A stretch of DNA of 64,000 nt from Prosopocoilus inquinatus (taxonomy: Eukaryota > Arthropoda > Insecta > Coleoptera > Lucanidae). Below the pieces are notes generated by a model. The model did no database searches and was not told where the DNA came from. It saw nothing but the letters and a program-made list of their open reading frames with translations. Positions within the stretch are counted from its first letter, which is position 1. The number at the start of each line of letters is the position of its first letter. The stretch covers positions 45,353,001 through 45,417,000 of the forward strand of contig CM069876.1 of NCBI GenBank assembly GCA_036172665.1, in the 5' to 3' direction. Made by a program: the position numbers and the translations under genes. Below are positions 1 through 12,239 of the stretch, one piece after another.

Positions 1-640
1 GAATACGTATCAACTGTTAATTTTGGTTTCCATGACAGCGAAAAAAAAACTTTTTTATTTTTCAGTCTAGAAAGCTATGAATCGCATTTTTTCGATCTAA
101 TGCGATCAAGTGTTTCGAAAAAATCACTCCTTTGATGGTATTTTGATTTTTAACATTTTTACAGTATTTGAAATTTTCATTAGCTCTTAACTCATTTTTT
201 TCGATAGAACCTCATGTGTTTCTTAGCTTAGTTCAACAGAACATTTTCTTCTGAGTACACTGATACCAAATACGTCATATTTTATTTGAAAGTCATTTGA
301 AATAAAGGGAGTGTAAAATTTCAATAAGACATGCTTTATTTTAAATTATTTTCAAAGAAAATATGACGTATTTGGTATCAGCGTATTCAGAAAAAAATGT
401 TCAGTTGAACTAAGCTAAGAAACATATGAGATTCTATCGAAAAAAATGAGTTAAGAGCTAATGAAAATTTCAAATACTGTAAAAATGTTAAAAATCAAGA
501 TACCATCAAAGGAGTGATTTTTTCGAAACATTTGATCGCATTAGATCGAAAAAATGCGATTCATAGCTTTCTAGATTGAAAAATAAAAAAGTATTTTTTT
601 CGTTGTCATGGAAACCAAAATTAACAATTGATACGTATTC
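1..640. mobile_element. 640-bp near-perfect palindrome (foldback element)
   Basis: The two halves are reverse complements without indels in the parts compared: position n pairs with 641-n (for example TGATACCAAATACG at 261 and its complement ending at 380). Outer ends are GAATACGTATCAA and TTGATACGTATTC. Only scattered substitutions separate the arms, with a loosely paired centre near 295-345. No coding capacity. The left end coincides with the window edge, so it may be longer. Confidence 0.85.
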
Positions 641-680
641 GGACTCGTAATGATCCGTAGATTTTAAATATGTAAAAATA

Positions 681-870
681 TATAGGGTGTTCCATTTAAA
701 ATAAGAAAGTTGATATCACTTCCGGCGAAACCGGAAGTCCTATGACGACGAGCAGTATGTCAAAATATTCCATTTTTTGCTTAGTTTATTGTCTCCAAAA
801 TTCAGGTTAATCGATTAATAAATAAAGATTCTAGAAGGGTGAGCACGTGGCGTGGGACACCCGGTATATC
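681..870. mobile_element. Candidate short element with TATAGGGTGTTCC ends
   Basis: Starts TATAGGGTGTTCC and may end at GGGACACCCGGTATA, the loose reverse complement. An alternative right end is ACGGAACGCCCTCTGTA near 1463, which would make an element of about 780 bp. The start is also found inside the 11.5-12.2 kb foldback. Boundaries are uncertain. Confidence 0.35.
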
Positions 871-2606
871 ATAATCATAAATTTAAAAAAAAAACTTGTG
901 TTTGAATCAACACCACTTGAGCTAATTATTCATTTTTTATGGCGTTTGTATAAAACAATTATTAAGAACAATTAAAAGGTTTTGAATCCTAAACCCACAA
1001 GGAGTTTCATATTAGAAAGGTCCATGCCTTATTTTATCAAAATAAGAATTGTTAATAAAAAATGCATTACAATGTTACCTCTTTCGAATTTTTACTAAAG
1101 CAGGCATTTCTTATTTCAAAAACAAAAAAAGTATATTCTCGAGAAAGGCAAAATGCAAATGCAAACATAAATCTGGTTCGATTAACATCCGTTGATTTAA
1201 ACCTCATAATTTATTGCAATTTATGGCAAGTTTTACGTTACGTTGCGGAAAGCGGGATTTCCCCGGACAATTTCTGTGTGGACCGAGATAAACATGTTTT
1301 GCTGTTTAAAAGACGTTGCGTGATTCAATGCATAATAATTATTAGTTATTACTTACAACACAATTCCAACTTTATTAATCGACCGCTAATTATTACGTAA
1401 GTTGTAAGAAACATCAATTAAGATTTTTTTTTACAGCTGTGTAAACGGAACGCCCTCTGTATTACGTACCTACCTATTAATTATCATCGAAAGTGAAAAC
1501 ACATTTTAATCTAAATTTACAATTACGATCTCTTCTTGGCGAATTGGGACAGTTTTTTTTTTGTTAAGAGTTAAGTATTTCATAACAACAGAAGTCGAAA
1601 GCTTTTGACATCGAGGTTGCGTTCGGAATTTCCATTTGAGCGGCGGGTCTTATTCGAGACATTCAACAACCGAGAGATGTCGCTTTTAATAAGGAAAACA
1701 GTGAGCTGTCATTCATGTTATTCAATTCGACACATTAATGTTTCTGTTTTTCTATTTTATTTTTATTTAAAAACATGCGTAAGAGTATTTATTTGTGTGA
1801 AAGCGTCACTCACAAGCTATTCAATTTCATGTTGTTTTTTTTTATAGGTTAACCAACTGTCATTTCAATGTTTCCCTTATTATTTGACCGTTCACAGAGC
1901 TTCCGCTAGATGTCACCTGTTTAAACCTCATGATTTTCTCGAATGCAAGGCGATTTTGGAGACGCTCACAGTTCGATATTTAAAAAAAAAAAAACATTCA
2001 AAGGTTGCGTTCGGAAAGTCGTCTTGAGCGCACCTTATACAGGGCCATTTATGCATGCATTTTTGGTTGCTTTCAGGTGTTGTAACATCATGATTAGGGT
2101 GCGATGATGGAATTACTGTTGAACAAAGCAAGCAAACACCGAGGCCGACGTTAATTATTGTACTTACAATTATTATTACATAACGTGGTTTATGCGGTCA
2201 AAAATAATAACATACATACAAGCTATAAGTCAATCGGTTTTTGATGACGGACGTTTTGTGGGTCGGTCAAGTCGAGGTTTTAATAAACTTTACGTGCCGA
2301 CGTACGGATCGATAGTCGACTAAATTTATTATAACCCAGATATTTTAGTTTACCCGAAGGGGGGCATTCTGTACAACCTGTACATGTTGTGTTGTTCTGG
2401 ACTAGTTTAGTTTCTTTTTTATTTTAGCTGGGATTATTGAGTTGGGTTTAAATCATTAAAAAATTCCAATCTCGCCCTCCTCCCTTCAAAAAATACGAAC
2501 AGGTGAAAAGATTACGATTCTACAAACCATCTGGAGTTCCAATTTGGCTCATCACAAAAGAACGATGGTATCAAACTCGCACAACGAAAGTTTCTGACGA
2601 AAATTA
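871..2606. other. No recognisable gene
   Basis: AT-rich sequence with several short ORFs on both strands (up to 112 codons at 1062-1400) that have no recognisable domain and no splice context. Nothing else seen. Confidence 0.5.
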
Positions 2607-2677
2607 TTATTAGGCCCCATGTTGGGCGCCAGTTTGAAGTTCAATACGTAAATGGCGCTCACTGCGGGGCCTAATAA
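2607..2677. repeat. Short hairpin, ends TTATTAGGCCCC
   Basis: TTATTAGGCCCCATG at the left pairs with the right end CGGGGCCTAATAA. Inner GGGCGCC and GGCGC sequences also pair. It looks like a 71-bp MITE remnant. Confidence 0.5.
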
Positions 2678-3983
2678 CAACATTACAATACAACTCAATC
2701 AGACTTTAAATACATAAAATGCCAAATCAATAATTTTGTGTTGTGTGGCAAACAAACAATTTCTTCTTGGAAAACATTTGTTACTTCCAGATTCCAGTAT
2801 AGTTAACCAAGAAATACATATACATAATAGAGTGTTTAGAAAAACCCTCCTTACTACTTTATTTCAGAAATATTTTTGTTTCTTATCGAATGTGGGTACC
2901 TCCGTTTATGAATTTTTATTTATTTTTTGTAATTGGAGACTCACCATGATTGGAAGTCGGTGGTGTAATTATGTATTCTACTTGCACCGGACGAAATACG
3001 ATGAAAACATCGATGAACGTGCTGCAACTAAGTAATTTCAGACATGATTAAATCCTCAAGAGAATTTTCCTCCTCTACCTACGCTGTGCTACTGCAAACT
3101 ACTTCCTGAGTGCAAGCAAACGCTTTCAAAAATATTTGTGATTAAAACATGCTTTTTTACTTAAAGAAAGCACAGAGAGATGGATCAAAATAAAATTTCG
3201 TGGCTGACTACTTTTAAAAAGAAAAAACAGAATTAAAACTGAATTTTTCCAATGCAAAACCTGTTTACCTACACTTTGGCGTAAAGAGGAATTTTCGTTT
3301 TAGTAGATTGGCAACACTGACACTAGGACACATAATAATAAAAATAATAATAAAATGTGTAATATTGTTTTGATTAAAAAAATTAAACAAAGAGTAAAGC
3401 AGCTTTTCCTGCTTGGAAGATTGAATATTTGACCAAAGACTGCCACGAAGAACTGTCAACTTTGACAGGAGTCAACGCGGTTGCCAACTGTCTTTAATAA
3501 TGAAAACACCAAATCGACAGCGCGCCAAATTTAAACACGCCCGCATAATATAATAATTCATTTAAATCGATTTAATAATAAAATATAAAACCTCCTCTTT
3601 AATGAATTAAGAAAAAATTGATAATACCATGCAAATTTCGTTTCTGGTTTTGTAATTTTTTTTTTTTCAAGATTATTTTAAATTTCAAGCTTGGGGCGTG
3701 AATGGCGGATGAAAAAGTTAAAAAAATAAAGTCCACATTTAAAAATAAATCAAAAACAAGTTGTTCTTGCTTAGGTATGAATAAATGCGTAGAGTATTTT
3801 AGGAAAAAATACTAATAAGGAAGAGAGAGACAATCTGTAATTTAGTATCTCGTTTTGAAGCTGCGAAATTTAAAACAATGATTTTAAAAGCAACACTTAA
3901 AAACAAATTGAATTCGCAAAATATTATTTTCTAAAGTGCTGCTGCTTTTTCTTTATTCGTAGGTAGTCTTTTGTACTTATACA
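2678..3983. other. No recognisable gene
   Basis: AT-rich; only short unconvincing ORFs. Contains one TTGGCAACACTGA motif (about 3308) of the kind seen repeatedly elsewhere in the window. Confidence 0.5.
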
Positions 3984-4250
3984 TACAGGGTGACTATAGT
4001 AGTTCCCCTATACAATAAAACTCTAAGAGAACCCATGTCGTAGACCACAAGAAAAATACAAAACCAATTCATGTCAGTTTTCGAAATATGTACTCAAAAT
4101 CACGGTGGGACACTGGCGGTTATGATGAATGACCTCTCACGCACACCACAGTTCCGTTTAATAAAAAAAAGTTGCTTTGTCTCGTGTCTTAGAATGCGGC
4201 CTTCACACCGATTCGTCCGACTGTTCTGTTCAGTCTTTAATTAAATTTAA
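3984..4250 (+). repeat. ACAGGGTGACT-family repeat copy
   Basis: Starts TACAGGGTGACTATAGTAG and continues to a tail with ACACTGGCGGTTATGATGAATG and AGAATGCGGCCTTCAC. Related heads recur at 13.7-15.1 kb and a related tail at 17.46-17.57 kb, so this is a dispersed family. Confidence 0.55.
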
Positions 4251-4371
4251 AAAAAAAAACATAATCGGCGGTATATTTAGAATGAAATAGAGCGAAGCGA
4301 AACCGATATTTTTTAAACATCAACTCAGGCTAAAACTTATTCGAGAATACAAAAATGTCAACGTATACAAA

Positions 4372-6008
4372 GTGTATTTCTAGAAACATAGAAAAAGTAC
4401 ACTTTTTGTTGCATTTTTGAGTTCCCGAGCAAATTCTAGCTTGAATTGATGGGTCGCGCCATGGGTCTATCGTGATTGGTTCGCGAGTTGTACTAATGAA
4501 AACAAATGAAGAAACTCGAGAACCGCTCGTGCTAGACCCATGGTGCGACCCATCAATTCAGACTAGAATTTGCTCGGGAACTCAAAAATGCCGTCATATA
4601 CAAAGTGTATTCCGAGAAACATAGAAAAATTGCACTTTTTGTTGCATTTTTGCATTCCCGAGTAAATTCTAGCCCGAATTGATGGGTCCCACCATGGGTC
4701 TATCTTGATTGGTTCGCGAGTTGTGCTATTAAAAACAAATGAAGAAATTCGAGAACCGCTCGTGCTAGACCCATGGTGCGACCCATCAATTCAGACTAGA
4801 ATTTGCTCGGGAACTCAAAAATGCCGTCATATATAAAGTGTATTCCGAGAAACATAGAAAAATTGCACTTTTTGTTGCATTTTTGCATTCCCGAGTAAAT
4901 TCTAGCCCGAATTGATGGGTCCCACCATGGGTCTATCTTGATTGGTTCGCGAGTTGTGCTATTAAAAACAAATGAAGAAATTCGAGAACCGCTCGTGCTA
5001 GACCCATGGTGCGACCCATCAATTCAGACTAGAATTTGCTCGGGAACTCAAAAATGCCGTCATATATAAAGTGTATTCCGAGAAACATAGAAAAATTGCA
5101 CTTTTTGTTGCATTTTTGCATTCCCGAGTAAATTCTAGCCCGAATTGATGGGTCCCACCATGGGTCTATCTTGATTGGTTCGCGAGTTGTGCTATTAAAA
5201 ACAAATGAAGAAACTCGAGAACCGCTCGTGCTAGACCCATGGTGCGACCCATCAATTCAGGCTAGAATTTGCTCGGGAACTCAAAAATGCCGTCATATAC
5301 AAAGTTTATTCCGAGAAACATAGAAAAATTGCACTTTTTGTTGCATTTTTGCATTCCCGAGTAAATTCTAGCCTGAAATGATGGGTCGCACCATGGGTCT
5401 ATCTTGATTGGTTCGCGAGTTGCGCTATTAAAAACAAATGAAGAAACTCGAGAACCGCTCGCGCTAGACCTATGATGCGACCCATCAATTCAAGCTAGAA
5501 TTTGCTCAGGAACTCAAAAATGCCGTCATATACAAAGTATATTCTGAGAAACAGAAAAATTACACTTTTTGTTGCGTTTTTGAGTTCCCGAGTAAATTCT
5601 AGCCTGAAGTGATGGGTCGCACCAGGGGTCTATCTTGATTGGTTCTCGAGTTGCGCTATTAAAAACAAATGAAGAAACTCGCGAACCAATCAAGATAGAC
5701 CCACGGTGCGACCCATCATTTCAGGCTAGAATTTACTCGAGAACTCAAAAATGCCATCATATACAAAGTGTATTCCGAGAAACATAGAAAAATTGCACTT
5801 TTTGTTGCATTTTTGCATTCCCGAGTTAATTCTAGCCTGAAATGATGGGTCGCACCATGGGTCTATCTTGATTGGTTCGCGAGTTGCGCTATTAAAAACA
5901 AATGAAGAAACTCGAGAACCGCTCGCGCTAGACCCATGATGCGACCCATCATTTCAAGCTAGAATTTACTCAGGAACTCAAAAATGCCGTCATATACAAA
6001 GTGTTCCG
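4372..6008. repeat. Seven-copy tandem array of a 233-bp palindromic monomer
   Basis: Monomer starts marked by GTGTATTCCGAGAAACATAG fall at about 4372, 4605, 4838, 5071, 5304, 5537, 5768 and 6000, a period of 233 bp (231-232 in the last two). Each monomer is itself an inverted repeat: the arm CGAATTGATGGGTC..CCATGGGTCTA is followed about 60 bp later by TAGACCCATGG..GACCCATCAATTC. Adjacent copies in the middle of the array look almost identical. Confidence 0.9.
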
Positions 6009-6599
6009 CAAAAAAATTGTAACTCTGATTTATTTCTTGGTAACGCGCGATGTTCAAATGCTTTTTTTTTTTCGTAAAAGGTGGAACCTGATGCTTTAGT
6101 TTTAAATGTCTATAAAGGACGCAATGATATCGTAAAAAATATCGATTTTATTCTTCCGGGCTAGCTGATACTTACGACACGAGGTAAGAACTGGTAATGT
6201 AATAGATCAGGGACTTTTATTGTAAGGCGGTGGTGCAGTTTCAGTGCTTTATTTACTAGAATTTTTCCCGCAATCCGCGACATCGATCCTCTTAGTCGTT
6301 TTATTTTGTCGAGTATTATTTCAGTTACTCCGTTTTGTATCATTCTTTTGTTTTATTTATTTATAATCCGATGTAGCGTCGACAGTGTTGTAGCAGCTAT
6401 TCAATTGAGTTACTGTTTTGTTTCTAAACTGTGTATAATATGTATAGTGTCTAACATCTAAAATATGCATGAAAGCAAAAAGGGAACGTGCGTGCATCAT
6501 TGAATTATTGCAAAAATAGAAAGCGACATACCACACCGTTCAGAAGACGTATTCCATTCGGCGATTACGTCTATAATACAATTGGGTGGTTAAACACTT
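6009..6599. other. No recognisable gene
   Basis: AT-rich, no convincing ORF. Nothing else seen. Confidence 0.45.
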
Positions 6600-6975
6600 G
6601 CTGAAGTAAACATTAGGGGAACGAAACAGCGTCGGAAGGATCGAAGTCCTGCCCGGTCACTGTCCGCAAATAAATCAAAGCGGCTCTGCGCGAAAAGCGA
6701 AAGGAGCAAAACGAAGAAGGGCCGGACCGGTTTCCCTTCTTCGAAGGGCGCTACAAACTACTCGATAGGAAGTCAACGTACTACGAGGAATACAGACAAA
6801 AACTGCTGCAGATATGCGTGGAGGTTTATGCGCAGCACGCACCGACCTCGTGCGAGCCTTGCACATGAAAAGGGACGTCGCGTCGGTCGGTGACGGCGGC
6901 GGCGGCGGGCGTCGCGACGCATGTTCTACGTACAACACTTTCCGGCCAGGTGAAACACGACCGAAACTCTAAAGG
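6600..6975 (+). promoter_or_regulatory. GC-rich island, possible first exon or promoter of an unknown gene
   Basis: CpG- and GC-rich island in AT-rich surroundings, with a GGC run and GCGTCGCGACGC near 6910. On the plus strand a frame with ATG at 6814 stays open to a good donor CCGGCCAG|GTGAAA at 6949/6950; it would encode 45 residues (starts MRGGLCAARTDLV, ends STYNTFRP). Read without splicing it stops after eight more codons. Another open plus frame ends just before (LLDRKSTYYEEYRQKLLQIC). I do not recognise a family. It could be a first coding exon, a 5' UTR, or merely GC-biased sequence. Confidence 0.3.
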
Positions 6976-7299
6976 GTGGAGTGAACATTGCAGTTTGTAT
7001 TTTCATAAACAAGAAAAGTGACATCTGTCAAATGTCAATAAAAAAAAACGCGTGTCTAGACTTGGACGGTTGTGGAGTCGTCTTAGTTTGAGTCATACAT
7101 GTGTTGAACTATTTTTTTATTAAATTTGAAAACAGTCAAGTTAAAACATATTGCCAAAATGCTTTACATAAAATATGCCTCGAAAGAAAATAGTCTGTAA
7201 TGCACAGCTTTTTTTTTGAAACACACGGTATATTCCCGACGATTTTTAATTAAAGCAATCTCTTCTGTTTGAATTTTCTCAAACAACCTTTCTTCAACC

Positions 7300-10260
7300 T
7301 AAGACGATTAAAAAAAAACAAGAAAAAAATTCAATAAAAATCAAGCCTAGTTCAACTCTCGAGGTCAAACGAAAAAACGAATTAAAAAAAATAAAAACAA
7401 AAAGCTCAAGGTCAACCTAACCCAAGTGAGTAACTTTGTTCAGCCCAAGCCTATTAAAAGAAAATTTTACTAAAATTAATAAATTAGGGTTTAAATTTCG
7501 AGAGAAATCAAGTCTAATCCATCTCAAGGTCAAACTCAACTAAAATCAATCGAATATAACCCACCAAGAGAACTAAGAAAAAAACAAAAAAATTAAAATT
7601 CAATAAAAATGAAGTTCAGATCATCTCTCAAAATCAAGCGAAAAAAATAATTAAGAAAATAAAACAAAAAGCTCAAGGTCAATCCAACCTGAGTAAGTAA
7701 CTTTGTTCAACTCAAGACAATTAAAACAAAATTAAAAAAAAAAACCTAAAGAATTAGGGTTTAAATTTCGAGAGAAATCAGGTCTAATCCATCTCAAGGT
7801 CAAGACAATTCAACTAAAACTAACCAAATTCCACCCACCAAGAGATTTAGAATAAAAATAAAAACAAAAATTAAAATTCAATAAAAATCAAGTCCAGTTC
7901 ACCTCAAGGTCGACCGAAAAAAAATAATTAAAAAAGTAAAAAACAAAAAGCTCTAGGTCAATCCAACCCAAGTAAGTAATTTTATTTAAACAAGACAATT
8001 AAAACAAAATTAAAAAAAAAACCTAAAAAATTAGGATTTAAATTCTGTAAGAAATCAAGTCTAATCCATCTCTAGGTCAACACAGCTCAAGTAAAGCCAA
8101 TCAAACCCAATCCATCAAGAGAACCTAAAAAATCAAATAAAATTAAAATTAAAATTCGACAAAAATCAAGTTCGGTTCATCTTAAGGTCAATCGAAAAAG
8201 AATTAAAAAAATAAAAATAAAAATAATTAAATTCAATAAACGTCAAGTCCGGCGCATGTCAAGGTCAACCTAACTAAAACTAAAAATTAAATCTAAACTA
8301 TTTTAAAATAAATAATTCGAAATTGAACTCAAGAAGTATCAAAACTTAAAAAGATAATTAAAAACCAATGGAAACTAAGCCTAAAGTAATCCCAAAGTTA
8401 ATCCAACTCAACTCAGCTGAATCTAATCCTACTTAACCCGATTAAAAAATAAAAAATAAAAGAAATTAACAAGAAAAGAAAATTAAAATGGAAAAAAAAA
8501 CAAAATAAAAATTTCGAGAGCAGCTCGGCCAATAGAACTCAACCTCTACACAAGAGAAAAACAGAAATTATTAAAAAAAAATTAAAAGTAAGAAAAAAAA
8601 ACGTTAAAAAATAAAAATCTCTTAAAAATATGCTCAACCACGCTCAAGGTCGAATCGGTCCAACTGAATTCAGCCTAACTTTATTCAATCTGAACGAGAA
8701 TTGAAGATTTTAAAAAATTAAAAGGAAGTAATTAATAAAATTAAACGTCAGTTAAAAATATGCTCAACCAATTACAGGATCAACCCAACTTAACTGAACT
8801 CAGCATAGCTCCATTCAAGTCAAGCCAGAAATTAAAAATTAGGGAAATGGAAATTAAAAAGAAATACAAAATCAACCTAATCCAACTGAACTTGGCATAA
8901 CTCTGTTCAAACTCAAGCCAGAAATTAAAAATTAAAGAAATGAAAATTAAAAAAAATACAAAATCAACCTAATCCAACTGAACTTAGCATAATTTTGTTC
9001 AACCCAAGCCAGGAATTAAAAATTAAAGAAATGGAAATTAAAAAAAATTACAAAATCAACCTAATGAAAATTTAAAAAAATAAAAAAAAATACAAAATCA
9101 TCCCAATCCAACTGAACTTGGCATAACTCTGTTCAACTCAAGCCACAAATTAAAAATTAAAGAAATGGAAATTAAAAAAAATTACAAAGTTAACATAATG
9201 GAAATTAAAAAAGTTAAAAAAAATACTCAATAATCAACCTAATCCAACTGAACTTGGTATAACTCTGTTCAACTCAAGCCAGAAATTAAAAATTAAAGAA
9301 ATGGAAATTAAAAAAAAATTACAAAATCAACCTAATGGAAATTAAAAAAATTAAAAAAAATACTCAATAATCAACCTAATCCAACTGAACTTGGCATAAC
9401 TCTGTTCAACTCAAGCCAGAAATTAAAAGTTAAAGAAATGGAAATTAAAAAAAATACAAAATCAACCTAATCTAACTGAACTTAGCATAACTCTGTTCAA
9501 GCCAAGCCAGAAATTAAAAATTAAAGAAATGGAAATTGAAAAAAAAAATAATTACAAGATAAACGCAATCCAACTGAACTCGGCATAACTCTATTGAATC
9601 CAAATCAGCAATTAAAAATTAAAAAAATAGAAATTAAAAAAAAGTTTTAATGCAGAAAATTAAAACTAAATAAAAATTATGTGGGAAAGAAATTTCGTGG
9701 TCAAATAAACCCAACTGAACTCAACTACTCAACCTAAGTGGAAAAAAAGAAATTAGGAAAAATTAAAAGTAGATACGAGAAAAACTTCAAAAATTGAAAA
9801 TCAATTCAGATTACATGCAACCAATGTCAAGGTCAATCCAACCCAAGTGAACTCGGCCTAATTCTATTCAATGTAAGCAATAAATTAACAATTATAAAAA
9901 GTAAAAATGTTAAAAATCCATTGAATCATGCTCAGCTAATATTCAACTCAAGTAAACAATTAACAAAAAAAACATTAAAAGCAAAACAAATATCAAGGTC
10001 AACCCAATTGAATTCAGCGTGACTGTTGCATTCAAGCACGTTAAAAAATAAAAAATAAAAAAATTAAGAAGCAGTTAAAAGTCCAAAAAAATTTAAGCGG
10101 CAACCCGACCAAATTGAACTAAAGTACTTAATCAAAGCAAAAAATTAAAAAGGAAATCCAAAATAAATATCAAACTTTGTCTATACAGAGCAAAAAATTA
10201 AAAATAAAGAAAAAATAAACCGACAACTTGAAACTAAAGGGAAAAATCAAAATTCAGTTG
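7300..10260. repeat. 3-kb A/C-rich degenerate repeat block
   Basis: Strongly strand-asymmetric: runs of AATTAAAAA alternate with CAAGGTCAACCTAACC and CCAACTGAACT phrases, all in one orientation. Between about 8750 and 9640 it sharpens into a tandem repeat of roughly 115-130 bp with CCAACTGAACTTGGCATAAC and AACTCAAGCCAGAAATTAAA. No coding content. The same family recurs at 39.5-41.8 and 46.4-47.6 kb. Confidence 0.8.
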
Positions 10261-10329
10261 GAATTAAATCCAACATAAGAAAGCTCGAATTTTATTTTTC
10301 GGCGTAGACGAATAAACACAAATTTTTCG

Positions 10330-10490
10330 AACGTAAAATAACCGTTGGTTTTGAACTACTGCTCTGTGCGGCGTCGCGACGACGACGCACGCTCAGGTGA
10401 AACGAGGCCACCGACGGCAAAGATCGAGCTGGCGTCGTTTCAGCGCCGCCTACGCGCCGATGGAAAAATATCCACCACATGAGTCAAGGT
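10330..10490 (+). promoter_or_regulatory. Second GC-rich island with ATG and donor-like site
   Basis: GC-rich, with GCGTCGCGACG near 10373, the same 11-mer as in the 6.6-kb island. CTCAG|GTGAAAC near 10404 resembles the donor there. A second possible exon has a good start context GCCGATGG (ATG at 10460), encoding MEKYPPHES up to a donor TCAAG|GTGACT at 10488/10489. No family recognised. Confidence 0.25.
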
Positions 10491-11033
10491 GACTAGCTAC
10501 AGCTGTTTACTGTTTACTACAACGGCGAGAGCGCACTGCATTTGTTTTTGCAAACACATGCAACAGCTGGTTGCTCTTTATGACCTCGCGCCATTCCTTT
10601 GTTTTCCCGGAAAATGTTTACACATTACGATTTTTCCGCGCAGCGCCGCGTCGACTGCGATTGCGACTCGTCATTCCATTTCCCAGAATTTTCTACACGT
10701 AGGAAAAACAAGAAACAAAAGAGTAGCAGAAAGAAAAGCCAGGTCATGAAAAATATTTTCGCTTTTCGTTGACAGTTCATTTGTTTTTCCATTTACGCAG
10801 GTATATCGACATCATTAACATAACCTGCTTGACAACATTAGATTTAAATTTTATTTAAAAAAAAAAACATTTCAATGAAAGAAATGCAAGGCTCCATACG
10901 CCCAATTTTCTAGCATAAACCTAACCTAACTTTCTAACCAATTTATTGAAAAGCAAACAAACAAAACAGAAGTGTTTATTTGGAACAACTGAATTCTGCT
11001 TTTAGTTAATTTAATTATTCTGTGAATAACCTA

Positions 11034-11127
11034 ATATATTAAAGAACCCTGTATATTAAAGAACCTTGCATATTAAAGAACCCTGTGTATTAAAGAACCC
11101 TGTATATTAAAGCACCCTGGACATTAA
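11034..11127. repeat. 17-18-bp minisatellite, about five copies
   Basis: Repeats of TATTAAAGAACCCTGTA in a row, with minor changes. Confidence 0.8.
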
Positions 11128-11538
11128 AAATATAACATTTTGAATATTTTAATATCTACAAGTTTCATTTTCTAGGCTCGTGATCAACCTAGCAGAGCCA
11201 GTGCACTCACCGCCGCGCCGCCTGCATTTATCTTATCGCACTATTTTTAAATCATGAAAGTTGCAAAAGAGCTGTTATTGAAATAATTTTCGGAACACGT
11301 GATGTCAAATTTTCTGGAAAAATCTCCGTAATCACGAGTACATATTGATTTTAGATGGCAACAACTTTGATATCGCGGACAAAGAAGCTTCGTCGACTGC
11401 AATCAAAGTTATATACAGGGTGTTTCACTTTTAAGGTGGCTTCCTTCATATCTCTCTAGTCACTCATTTTACAAAAAAATGTTTCAAATGAAAGTTATTT
11501 CGTTTCATGTGGAGCGTATTTCAAAATGAGTTTCGTGT

Positions 11539-12220
11539 ATACGGAGTGTTTCGTTTAGTCTGGGCGTTAGGTCATTTCGTTATTTGAAATAGAACACACT
11601 ATATATTTTAACACTTTCGGATTCCGCACTGAATTTTAATGTAACTTTGTTAACCACACGTAGGGTCTAATCTAAACCATTTTCACATTTTTCAGCTTTT
11701 TCTTAATAAAATCATCGCCGATGCTGTACTTCAAACAAATGCAAATATCTTCCGAACAAATGACGTTAGAGAGTTGTAGTTTTTTGCAAAAATATCGTCT
11801 GGAAATGCTTTTCAAGTTACACCGTCAAGAAAATTCCAAGTAACATAAATTCTTAGAAAAAAAAAAATAATCGTAGTCTGAGTATACTCAAGTTTATTCA
11901 TTTTTTTTCTAAGAATTTGTGTTACTTGGAATTTTTCTTAATGTTGCAACTGAAAAAGCGTTTCATGATGAAACTTTTTCAAAAAACCGCGAGTCCCTAA
12001 CGTCATTTGTTCAGAAGATATTTGCATTTGTTTGAAGTACAGCAACGGCGATAAATTGTTTAAAAAAAAAGTTGAATAACGCGAGAACGGTTTACATTAG
12101 ACCCTATGTGTGCTGCACGAAGTCACATTAAAATTCAATCCGAAAGTATGAAAATGTATAGGGTGTTCCGTTTAAAATAAAGAAGTGACGTAACGCCCAG
12201 ATCAAACGGAACACTCTGTA
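11539..12220. mobile_element. 680-bp foldback element with TACRGAGTGTT ends
   Basis: Left end TACGGAGTGTTTCGTTTAG..TGGGCGTTA and right end TAACGCCCAGATCAAACGGA..CTCTGTA are inverted copies. The arms pair over roughly 330 bp to a centre near 11880 (AAATTCTTAGAAAAAA / TTTTTTTCTAAGAATTTG). Arms are clearly more diverged than in the 1-640 palindrome. Non-coding. Confidence 0.8.
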
Positions 12221-12239
12221 TGCTCCAAACTATTTTATC

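Noticed and set aside
1062..1400. 112-codon ORF
   Set aside because: No recognisable motif, AT-driven composition, adjacent to repeat elements; no supporting exon structure.
4372..6008. CRISPR-like regular array
   Set aside because: The 233-bp units are continuous with no unique spacers, and the genome is eukaryotic; this is a tandem repeat.
6675..6938. Minus-strand 87-codon ORF in the GC-rich island
   Set aside because: Pro/Arg/Ala-rich through GC bias; the plus strand has the better start-to-donor frame, and neither is proven.
10915..10935. CCTAACCTAA as telomeric TTAGG repeat
   Set aside because: Only two units; no array.
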